Source: CAYYHA01 sp964471535
GTDB lineage: Bacteria > Myxococcota > Myxococcia > SLRQ01
Length of the DNA: 19,724 bases
Direction of reading: 5' to 3'
NCBI GenBank assembly: GCA_964471535.1
Contig: CAYYHA010000056.1
Location: 1 to 19,724, forward strand
Part shown: piece after piece, positions 14,780-19,724 of the stretch
Numbering within the stretch: the stretch's first letter is position 1
Layout: each line of letters opens with the position of its first letter
Program-made: the position numbers and the translations under genes
The notes under the pieces: generated by a model
The model's input: only the letters and a program-made list of their open reading frames with translations
What the model was told of the DNA's origin: nothing
Databases searched by the model: none

Positions 14780-16125
14780 GGCGTGAGGCGTTCCAGTCGC
14801 AGCTCGGTGTGAATGGGGCCGTTGCGGGCGCCTTGGAGCACCGCATGGCTGATGTACAGGGTGCCCTGGTGCAGGACGGCGTCCGCCCAGAATCCGGCGG
14901 CCCCTTCGCTGTAAACGACCTGTCGGCTGAAGGCGCCACCCGCGTCCGCGGTCGCATAGAGCAGGTCACCCGCCGTCGCGTCCTGGTAGACCACCAGCCA
15001 CCGGTTGCCGTCGACCAGCACCTTGGCATCGGCGCCCACCAGGCTGGGGCCGTTGCCCGCCGGGTCGCGCAGCCCATCATCCACGACGCCCTCAGCGCTC
15101 ACCGCCCCGTTCTCCACGAGTGCCCACTTCAGCGCGTCCGCACCTGCATCCTCGTAGACCACCAGGTAACCGCCGCTCGTTCGCGCAAGGCTGGGGAAGC
15201 GGCCCAGGTCCTGCTCGGGCCCCGACCCCAAGGTCACCACCGAGCCCACCGTGCCCCCGGCCACGTCCACGCCGGTCGCCACCTTCAAGGCTCCATCGCT
15301 CCGGTCGTACCAGGCCACCGCGACGCCCGCGGCGGAGGCGTCGACCTCTGGGAACAGCCCGGTCCCCTCGGGGAGATCCTCGAGCGACTCGAGGGGGACC
15401 TGCGTGGCGCAAAGTGGGTTGCCTCCATCGTCGACGCACACGTCGCCGGTGGCGCACGGGGTGGCGCAGCCGTTCGAGTCCGGCAGACACTCCGGGCCGC
15501 GGCCCGCATCGGCGCACTGCTCGCCGGTCGGGCAGCTGCCCCCGCAGGGGGGTGGGGGGACCGCCTTGCGCTCCACCTCGAAGACGGTCCAGTCCGAGGC
15601 CGAGGTCGGTGCCGCGGAGCTCGCCTGTGCGAGCTTCAACGCACTGACGTAGGTGTCGGCACCTTCGCCCGCGCGGGAGAAGTAGGCGATCAGCGGCTCA
15701 CCTGCCGGCGTGAGGGTGATCGAGGTGAACCACCCCACGTCGCCAGCGGCATCCACCGTGTGGGTGCTCCAGCTGCCGTCGCCGGCGCGGCGCGCATACT
15801 TCAGATCGCCGTTGTCGCGGTCGTAGTAGCTGACGTGGAGCGTGCCGTCCCCGGCCGCCACGATGTCCGTGAAGCGGCCCACCGCCGGGCCGGGTTCGTC
15901 GATGCCGCCGCGCGGGCCCGCAGGATCGGCCACCGGGATGCCTCCCTGCGGCAGGCCATCCACCCACTCCACGCCGCTGCGGGCACCGCTTGCATCGAAG
16001 AAGACGACGACGAGGTCCTCGTGGTCACCCTCGAGCGCACTCACCGCCGCGCTGCCGTCTCGGAGCACCGCCAAACCACTGTGGCGTCCGATGTCCACGA
16101 TCTCCAACGGGGGCAGCGGCTCAGT
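14776..16125 (-). CDS. C-terminal part of a frameshifted Cys-rich lipoprotein (beta-propeller-like repeats)
   Basis: About 449 residues follow the presumed frameshift. The sequence is made of repeated strand-rich modules with a shared pattern: VVVFFDASGARSGVEW, LHVSYYDRDNGDLKYARR, PLIAYFSRAGEGADTYVSAL, VAVAWYDRSDGALKVATG, YLVVYEDAGADALKWALVE, WLVVYQDATAGDLLYATAD. Such blades are typical of beta-propellers or sialidase-like folds. A Cys-rich insert (CGGSCPTGEQCADAGRG and onward) sits in the middle and resembles the N-terminal fragment. This frame has no signal peptide of its own, and the sequence just before 16125 (Arg/Pro/Thr-rich) does not look coding. It is therefore read as the continuation of 16744-16121 in the +1 frame, either a true mutation or an assembly error. 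If independent, an internal start after 16125 would be needed. Confidence 0.75.
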   Translation of the reverse strand, partial: TEPLPPLEIVDIGRHSGLAVLRDGSAAVSALEGDHEDLVVVFFDASGARSGVEWVDGLPQGGIPVADPAGPRGGIDEPGPAVGRFTDIVAAGDGTLHVSYYDRDNGDLKYARRAGDGSWSTHTVDAAGDVGWFTSITLTPAGEPLIAYFSRAGEGADTYVSALKLAQASSAAPTSASDWTVFEVERKAVPPPPCGGSCPTGEQCADAGRGPECLPDSNGCATPCATGDVCVDDGGNPLCATQVPLESLEDLPEGTGLFPEVDASAAGVAVAWYDRSDGALKVATGVDVAGGTVGSVVTLGSGPEQDLGRFPSLARTSGGYLVVYEDAGADALKWALVENGAVSAEGVVDDGLRDPAGNGPSLVGADAKVLVDGNRWLVVYQDATAGDLLYATADAGGAFSRQVVYSEGAAGFWADAVLHQGTLYISHAVLQGARNGPIHTELRLERLTP

Positions 16126-16744
16126 GGCAAGCGAGGGACGCGGGATCGCAGGTATCGTCGACGTTGTCGGGGTCCGAGAAGGTGGCGATGGTTCCCGCCG
16201 GGCAGCTCTGTTCGCACAGGTCCGTCGGGTGACAGCTGTTGTTGCTCGGAACGCAGGCCTGGCCCGGGGGACACCCGCCGCCACAGGGCGGCTCGCCGAC
16301 GCAGTAGCCGGCGAAGCAGTCGAGCCCATCGGGGCAGCTGCCATCGGCGTCGCAGCGGGCGAAGGTGCACACCTGCTGCTCCGAGCCGTTCACCGTACGA
16401 GGCAGGCAACGCTGCCCTGCCACCGAGCAGTCGGCGTCCTCGGTGCAGACCTCGTAGTCGTCGACGCAGATGCCGCCCCGGTTGCAGGTCTGGCCGGGGC
16501 AGCACGCGGCATCGCCCCCTTCGTCGCAGTAGCGGGGGCCGAGTTTGCAGGTGCCGTCGCTCTGGTCGCAGTACCAGCGGTCCCCAAGCTGGGCCTGGCA
16601 CTCGGCATCGTTCTGACACCGCGTGGGACCCGAGTCCGCACCTCCATCCAGCTTCACCACGACTCCACCGCCGCACTCGCACGCGGAGGCGAGCACCCAG
16701 ACGAGGAGCGCGGTGAGCCAGGCGCATCGGACGTGCGATTTCAC
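16121..16744 (-). CDS. N-terminal part of a Cys-rich lipoprotein
   Basis: The 207-residue fragment starts with a lipoprotein signal peptide (MKSHVRCAWLTALLVWVLAS then AC, predicted lipidated Cys22), followed by regularly spaced Cys motifs (CQNDAECQAQLGDRWYCD, CTEDADCSVAGQRCLP, CDADGSCPDGLDCFAGYC, CVPSNNSCHPTDLCEQSC). Such disulfide-rich lipoproteins are common on the surface of myxobacteria. The reading stops at a TGA (16123-16121) just after DDTCDPASLAC, while the next frame carries on with TEPLPPLEIVDIGRHSG. Dropping one base of the CC in TGCCACTGAG (minus strand, 16129-16120) would give ACTEPLPPLE with no gap. The full protein would then be about 655 residues. The GTG start at 16744 has a strong ribosome binding site (AGGGAGG). 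Confidence 0.8.
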   Translation of the reverse strand: MKSHVRCAWLTALLVWVLASACECGGGVVVKLDGGADSGPTRCQNDAECQAQLGDRWYCDQSDGTCKLGPRYCDEGGDAACCPGQTCNRGGICVDDYEVCTEDADCSVAGQRCLPRTVNGSEQQVCTFARCDADGSCPDGLDCFAGYCVGEPPCGGGCPPGQACVPSNNSCHPTDLCEQSCPAGTIATFSDPDNVDDTCDPASLACH

Positions 16745-16763
16745 GGTCCCTCCCTTCGAACGT

Positions 16764-16781
16764 GTTCAACCTCGATTGAAC
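16764..16781. promoter_or_regulatory. Inverted repeat at the lipoprotein-operon start site (putative operator)
   Basis: GTTCAA (16764-16769) and TTGAAC (16776-16781) form a perfect 6-bp inverted repeat around a 6-nt centre. It lies directly downstream of the minus-strand -10 element (16788-16783) and covers the expected transcription start near 16776. The position is typical of a repressor operator; a short 5' mRNA hairpin is the alternative. The binding factor is unknown. Confidence 0.4.
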
Positions 16782-16782
16782 C

Positions 16783-16812
16783 ATTGTAGCGGCGCGCACA
16801 AGGGGTGCTCAA
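16783..16812 (-). promoter_or_regulatory. Promoter of the lipoprotein-PilZ-thioredoxin operon
   Basis: On the minus strand TTGAGC (16812-16807) and TACAAT (16788-16783) are separated by 18 nt; the -10 matches the consensus at 5 of 6 positions. The start near 16776 gives a leader of about 30 nt with a good ribosome binding site before the GTG at 16744. It is therefore a conventional leadered promoter, in contrast to several others here. Confidence 0.6.
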
Positions 16813-16829
16813 GGCGAGGGCACCTGACA

Positions 16830-16842
16830 TACGCTTCGATCC
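16830..16842 (+). promoter_or_regulatory. Putative leaderless promoter of the DsrE-like gene
   Basis: TACGCT (16830-16835) is followed by 7 nt and the ATG at 16843. No Shine-Dalgarno sequence is present. No clear -35 element is seen. The site lies back-to-back with the lipoprotein-operon promoter, whose -35 overlaps the region where this promoter's -35 would be. Confidence 0.35.
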
Positions 16843-17202
16843 ATGGCTTCGATTCTCGTCCTGGTGGCGTCCGGCCCCGAGGCGCCGGAGCGCACCCGCG
16901 AGGGCCTTCAGCTCGCCCTCGCGATGCACCACAGTGGGATGCTCGAGGGGCTCGCGGTGCTCCTCACGGGCGCGGGGGTGGCCTGCCTCGCGGCACAGGG
17001 CCGGGGCGAGGTGGCGGCGGAGCTGCGGGAGGCCGTGGATGCGCTCCTCGAGGCCGGCGTGGAGGTGGCGGCGTGCACGCGGGCGCTCCACGCCCGGCGC
17101 CTGCTGGACGATGAGGAGGCGCTCGAGGGCGTTCGCCCGGTCGGGGCGCCCACCTACCTTGCCGACAAGGCGGGGCAGGGGTGGCAGGTGCTCACCTTCT
17201 GA
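16843..17202 (+). CDS. DsrE-like small protein
   Basis: The 119-residue cytoplasmic protein shows the DsrE/YchN-type alternating strand-helix pattern. It opens with ASILVLVASGPEAPERTREG, then LQLALAMHHSGMLEGLAVLL, a glycine turn TGAGVACLA, then a helix, GVEVAACTRALHARRL, and a C-terminal strand GWQVLTF. DsrE-family proteins are often sulfur-relay or thiol-carrier proteins using a Cys in the second half; Cys78 in VAACTRA is in a suitable position and Cys48 is a second candidate. Many members have no known reaction, and no sulfur-metabolism gene is adjacent, so function is left open. It appears to be a single-gene unit, convergent with the outer-membrane protein gene after a 151-nt gap. Confidence 0.75.
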   Translation: MASILVLVASGPEAPERTREGLQLALAMHHSGMLEGLAVLLTGAGVACLAAQGRGEVAAELREAVDALLEAGVEVAACTRALHARRLLDDEEALEGVRPVGAPTYLADKAGQGWQVLTF

Positions 17203-17212
17203 ACGAATCGCG

Positions 17213-17226
17213 GCCCTGCCCAGGGC
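17213..17226. terminator. Possible hairpin downstream of the DsrE-like gene
   Basis: GCCCTG-CC-CAGGGC forms a 14-nt inverted repeat 10 nt after the DsrE-like stop (realistically a 5-bp stem with a 4-nt loop). A second GC-rich hairpin (CCGCC-TCC-GGCGG, 17331-17343) precedes the convergent gene's stop. Neither has a T-tract, so intrinsic termination is uncertain. Nothing else was seen in 17203-17353. Confidence 0.25.
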
Positions 17227-17353
17227 AGCACTGCGCAAGGTGCCCTCCGAGGCCGGGTCAGTGCAGTGAGAGCCCAGCTGCCATCTGTGATGTGGTGCGC
17301 AGCCCGCCCGGTCCCCGCTTGCCGGCGTGGCCGCCTCCGGCGGGGCCGCCCGC

Positions 17354-18208
17354 CTACGGCCGGACGAGGAGTCCCAGCCACAGGTGGTGGTCCCTGTCGT
17401 GGCCGAGCACCTGCTGCCAGCCGGCGGTGAGCGCCACGTCACCGAGGTCCACGCGAAGCCCCAGGAGGCCGCCCAAGGTGAAGGTGGCCACGGGGTCGTG
17501 GGCTTCGAAGACCTGCACCGGCTCCGCAGGCGGGATCCATACCAGCCACGGGTCAATCTGCAGGTAGGCTGAGACCGGGCCGGCGATGTGGTAGGTGGCG
17601 ACCCCGCTCGTCCCTAGGCGCAGCGGCATTCGCCCATCGATGTACAGGCTCAAGAACGCCTCGCCGAAGAGGTGCAGGGCACCGACCCGATACCCATAGC
17701 CGAAGCCGCCCTCCACGCCGGCCGCCAGCTGATCCCGTGCGGGCACCGAGAGAAAGGAGCCCTGGTGGGTCGCGGCGGGGAGGAGGAGACGTGCCGTGAC
17801 GGGCAGACGTGCCTCCGGCTGCTGTGCCACGTCCAGGCTCGCCTCCACAGCGAGGTTGCCCAAGCCCAGCAGACCGGGGTCGTGGGGGGAGAGAAAGACG
17901 GGAAGCGCGAAGCCCACCACCACCTCCTCATCGAGTCCAACCCGGCCCCGAAGGGTGGAGGCGAGGAACGGTTTCGCCTTCCCACCGAAGACGAAGGCGG
18001 CGCACAGCTCCACCGCGGTGCCCGGCCCGAGGGTCACGCCGTCGAAGGGCTCGAGAGGCAGGGGGGCGCGCTCGGGCGCGGGATGCGTCCAGCCGGGGAC
18101 GGTCTCGGGTGAGGGCGGCGGCGGCTCGGTGGTGGGGGCGGGCTCCCCGCGGGCCAGCGCCGGAAGCGCAGCGAGGAGCAGGAGCAGCGGCCGGCCGAAG
18201 GAGAGCAT
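17354..18208 (-). CDS. Predicted outer-membrane beta-barrel-like protein of unknown family
   Basis: The 284-residue product has a signal peptide (MLSFGRPLLLLLAALPALAR, then GEPA) and a Pro/Glu-rich stretch (about 22-50). The rest consists of alternating amphipathic strands: TAVELCAAFVFGG, EEVVVGFALPVFLSP, NLAVEASLDVAQQ, LPVTARLLLPAAT, AGVEGGFGYGYRVGALHLFG, SGVATYHIAGPVSAYLQIDP, and a last strand HHLWLGLLVRP. This pattern, with aromatic girdles and polar turns, is typical of an outer-membrane barrel, possibly of the transporter/porin-like group seen in myxobacteria. No specific substrate can be named. The ATG at 18208 is 20 nt from the divergent PEGA gene start and has no ribosome binding site. 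It runs convergent to the DsrE-like gene. Confidence 0.7.
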   Translation of the reverse strand: MLSFGRPLLLLLAALPALARGEPAPTTEPPPPSPETVPGWTHPAPERAPLPLEPFDGVTLGPGTAVELCAAFVFGGKAKPFLASTLRGRVGLDEEVVVGFALPVFLSPHDPGLLGLGNLAVEASLDVAQQPEARLPVTARLLLPAATHQGSFLSVPARDQLAAGVEGGFGYGYRVGALHLFGEAFLSLYIDGRMPLRLGTSGVATYHIAGPVSAYLQIDPWLVWIPPAEPVQVFEAHDPVATFTLGGLLGLRVDLGDVALTAGWQQVLGHDRDHHLWLGLLVRP

Positions 18209-18228
18209 GGTGGGAGTATACTCGGCGC
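18209..18228. promoter_or_regulatory. Symmetric bidirectional leaderless promoter
   Basis: The whole 20-nt gap between two divergent ATGs contains the perfect 10-bp palindrome GAGTATACTC (18214-18223). It gives TATACT as a -10 element on both strands (plus 18217-18222, minus 18220-18215). In each direction exactly 6 nt separate the hexamer from the ATG (18229 plus; 18208 minus). The palindrome centre (18218.5) is the exact midpoint of the two start codons. With no room for a leader or ribosome binding site, both mRNAs should be leaderless. -35 matches at 17 nt are poor on both sides (GCCGAA and GTTCCG). Confidence 0.5.
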
Positions 18229-18987
18229 ATGTTCCGCCGGAACGCCGCCCGCAGCCTCGCGCGTGCGCTCGTCCTCCTCGTTGCAGTGGCCTCGCTCGTG
18301 CCGGCCGCGGCGGGGCGCCGCCCGCGCGCGCGCCCGAAGCGCGGGCGTCTCGCCGTGCAATGCAACGTCGAAGGCGCGACGGTGCTCGTGGACGGACGAG
18401 AGGTGGGTCGGACGCCGCTTTCCAAACCCATCTCGGGCCTTGCGCCGGGACGGCATGCGGTGGGGGTGCGAAAGCCCGGCTACCTGCCTGTAGACGAGGT
18501 GGTGCGCGTGCGCCCCGGCAAGACAGCCACGCTCGAGGTGCTGCTGCTTCCCACTGCCGGGGTGCTCACGGTGCGAAGCGACCCGGAAGGGGCCGAGGTC
18601 TTCGTCAATGGTGTGCTCGCCGGAACGACGCCCCTTCGCGACTGGGAGGTGGTCCCAGGCGAGGTGACCCTCATCGTACGGGCGCCCGGCCACGAGCCCT
18701 ACCGCGCCGACCTTCGGATCCGGGCCGGCGAGGCGCGCACCCTCGATCTCTCGCTCGAGCCCCTTGGAGCGACGCCGCCGCCCGCGGCGGTCTCGACCGA
18801 ACTGTTGCCGCCGCCCGCCAAAGACGGAGGCCTACCCTGGGGCTCGTGGTGGCTGTGGGCGGCGGTTGGGGCGGCGGTGCTCGGCGGCACTGCGCTGGCC
18901 GTGGCGGCCAGCAGCGCGGGGCCGGTGGAGGTGCAGGATCCCAGCCACCTGCCCGGCGGGCCTCCCGACGTGGTCATCCGCGACTGA
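18229..18987 (+). CDS. Secreted protein with two PEGA domains
   Basis: The 252-residue protein has an N-terminal signal or anchor (residues 1-29, FRRNAARSLARALVLLVAVA) and a basic linker. Two PEGA domains follow: about 37-105 (RGRLAVQCNVEGATVLVDGR, then GLAPGRHAVGVRKPGY) and about 107-180 (GVLTVRSDPEGAEVFVNGVL, then VVPGEVTLIVRAPGHEPY). After a Pro-rich linker comes a C-terminal hydrophobic helix (about 203-225, WWLWAAVGAAVLGGTALAVA) and a short polar tail. PEGA domains are surface-associated beta modules of uncertain function, often in bacteria with Ser/Thr kinase signalling. The frame is open far upstream, but the ATG at 18229 is chosen because it begins the signal peptide and meets the bidirectional promoter. 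Confidence 0.82.
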   Translation: MFRRNAARSLARALVLLVAVASLVPAAAGRRPRARPKRGRLAVQCNVEGATVLVDGREVGRTPLSKPISGLAPGRHAVGVRKPGYLPVDEVVRVRPGKTATLEVLLLPTAGVLTVRSDPEGAEVFVNGVLAGTTPLRDWEVVPGEVTLIVRAPGHEPYRADLRIRAGEARTLDLSLEPLGATPPPAAVSTELLPPPAKDGGLPWGSWWLWAAVGAAVLGGTALAVAASSAGPVEVQDPSHLPGGPPDVVIRD

Positions 18988-18992
18988 GCCGG

Positions 18993-19022
18993 GGGGCGAG
19001 GAGGTGCGAAGCGACTCGCCCC
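18993..19022. terminator. Putative bidirectional terminator stem between convergent genes
   Basis: GGGGCGAG (18993-19000) and CTCGCCCC (19015-19022) are perfect 8-bp complements around a 14-nt loop. They fill most of the 50-nt gap between the PEGA gene stop (18987) and the convergent lipoprotein stop (19038). Position suggests a shared terminator. No T-tract follows on either strand, so it may need Rho or act as an mRNA 3' end protector. Confidence 0.4.
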
Positions 19023-19037
19023 GCATCGAAGCCTGAC

Positions 19038-19661
19038 TCACAACCCGAAGCCGGCCTCCTCGGCATCGTCCCGCAGATCGAAGATGCTTTCGTTCTCCGT
19101 CTCCTCCACGACCAGGTAGAGGTCGCTCACCGACCCTTCGGCCCCGTAGTCGAGGGCGCTGACGTGGAGCTTCAGCGGCACGCCCCGCGGCAGCTTCATG
19201 TCGAAGCGGGGCGACCTGGGCCCGAAGTGGAAGCTGTTCTGCCCCACCGCATCGAGCATCTCCGCCCCCCGGTACACCGGCTCGGTGAAGCCAATGACGA
19301 AGCGGGCAAGGACCTTGCCGTCGCGCCCCACCGCTTCGACCAGCAGGAAGTTGTCCACCTTCCAGCCCGTGTTGCCCTGCGCATCGCCCGCGAAGGAGAG
19401 GCGGGTCTTGGGACCCAGGACGATCTCGGGCGAGGTGCCGTCGGTGATCACCGCCGGGGTCGGGCTCCAGTTCGTCGTCCGGACCTCCAGATCCTCCCTG
19501 AGCACCCCCTTGGCCAGGTTTTCGTGGGGTACCGGCGGCACCGCGTGGAGGATCGGGAAGACCCCAGGAGGTGTCGGCGGCGGGCTGGCGGGCCGGGGGG
19601 GCGCCGTCGCACAGGCCGCGGGAAGCACTGCGAGCAGGGTGCAGGCAAGGATGCGGGCCAT
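19038..19661 (-). CDS. Predicted lipoprotein of unknown function
   Basis: The 207-residue protein starts MARILACTLLAVLPAAC, a short lipoprotein signal (lipobox LPAAC, lipidated Cys17). A Pro-rich tether (about 20-35) follows, then a strand-rich domain of ~165 residues (VRTTNWSPTPAVITDGTSPE, then GNTGWKVDNFLLVEAVGRDG, then VLARFVIGFTEPVYRGAEML, then PRGVPLKLHVSALDYGA) and an acidic tail. It would sit on an envelope membrane. No family is recognised; a jelly-roll or carbohydrate-binding-like fold is possible by eye. Starts at ATG 19670 or GTG 19682 are also in frame, but 19661 gives the usual signal-peptide length. It is convergent with the PEGA gene. Confidence 0.75.
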   Translation of the reverse strand: MARILACTLLAVLPAACATAPPRPASPPPTPPGVFPILHAVPPVPHENLAKGVLREDLEVRTTNWSPTPAVITDGTSPEIVLGPKTRLSFAGDAQGNTGWKVDNFLLVEAVGRDGKVLARFVIGFTEPVYRGAEMLDAVGQNSFHFGPRSPRFDMKLPRGVPLKLHVSALDYGAEGSVSDLYLVVEETENESIFDLRDDAEEAGFGL

Positions 19662-19668
19662 GGGAGGC

Positions 19669-19698
19669 ATGATCCTGGGCACCGACCACGGCGGTCAA
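19669..19698 (-). promoter_or_regulatory. Weak promoter candidate for the right-edge lipoprotein gene
   Basis: On the minus strand TTGACC (19698-19693) is followed after 18 nt by GATCAT (19674-19669), 7 nt before the ATG at 19661. The -35 is good but the -10 is poor. It is listed because the geometry matches the leaderless pattern; it could equally be chance. Confidence 0.2.
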
Positions 19699-19724
19699 GG
19701 TGCCTGTGGGGCTGACCGTAGATC

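Noticed and set aside
16123..16129. Programmed +1 frameshifting (release-factor-2 style) in the lipoprotein gene
   Set aside because: The codon before UGA is CAC, a poor slip onto ACU, and no Shine-Dalgarno-like stimulator precedes it; a mutation or sequence error is simpler.
14809..16716. A 635-codon plus-strand open frame opposite the lipoprotein
   Set aside because: No recognisable domain; the minus strand encodes a lipoprotein signal, Cys repeats and repeated propeller-like modules.
17796..19715. A 639-codon plus-strand open frame through the right end
   Set aside because: Arg/Ala-rich shadow of the outer-membrane, PEGA and lipoprotein genes.

Overview
This is a GC-rich (roughly two-thirds G+C by eye), densely coding stretch of bacterial chromosome. 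The best guess for the host is a Myxococcota-type (former Deltaproteobacteria) bacterium. The evidence is a tandem PilZ-type protein resembling the myxobacterial paralogous family, a Cys-rich lipoprotein of the kind common in that phylum, PEGA-repeat and FHA proteins, and many secreted proteins of unknown function. No rRNA, tRNA, CRISPR array, insertion sequence or phage gene was seen. This placement is an inference from gene content only.

Layout. Positions 1-462 hold the end of a TPR-like protein that begins before the window. Positions 578-6317 form a plus-strand operon of Tad-pilus pilin-like parts: TadE-like, TadG-like, a second TadE-like, two secreted proteins of unknown function and a small Flp-like pilin. 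After a separately promoted membrane protein with a possible pseudopilin-like periplasmic domain (6375-7097) comes a second Tad cassette with its own promoter and a strongly structured leader: cpaB, tadB, tadC and a membrane-anchored FHA protein (7262-11305). A processive family-2 glycosyltransferase (11327-12832) follows and overlaps tail-to-tail with the next operon.

The minus-strand operon 16744 to 12739 encodes a Cys-rich lipoprotein interrupted by an apparent frameshift near 16125, a double PilZ protein whose GTG start overlaps the preceding stop, and a secreted thioredoxin-TPR protein. The last part holds a small DsrE-like protein (16843-17202), a divergent pair of a predicted outer-membrane protein and a PEGA-repeat protein (18208/18229), and a lipoprotein running inward from the right edge (19661-19038).

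How it fits together. The centre is a Tad (tight adherence) machine encoded in two transcription units. CpaB and the TadB/TadC inner-membrane platform are here, with at least four pilin-like subunits. The TadA ATPase, the secretin, TadZ and the prepilin peptidase are not, so the machine must be completed from elsewhere if it works. The FHA protein could link it to phosphothreonine signalling, and the nearby polysaccharide synthase and PilZ protein would suit a surface-attachment programme; this link is inference.

The most striking non-coding signal is promoter architecture. Several genes without a ribosome binding site have a TAnnnT hexamer ending 6-7 nt before the start codon, which predicts leaderless mRNAs. 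The extreme case is a 20-bp intergenic region (18209-18228) with a perfect palindromic -10 element centred exactly between two divergent ATGs.
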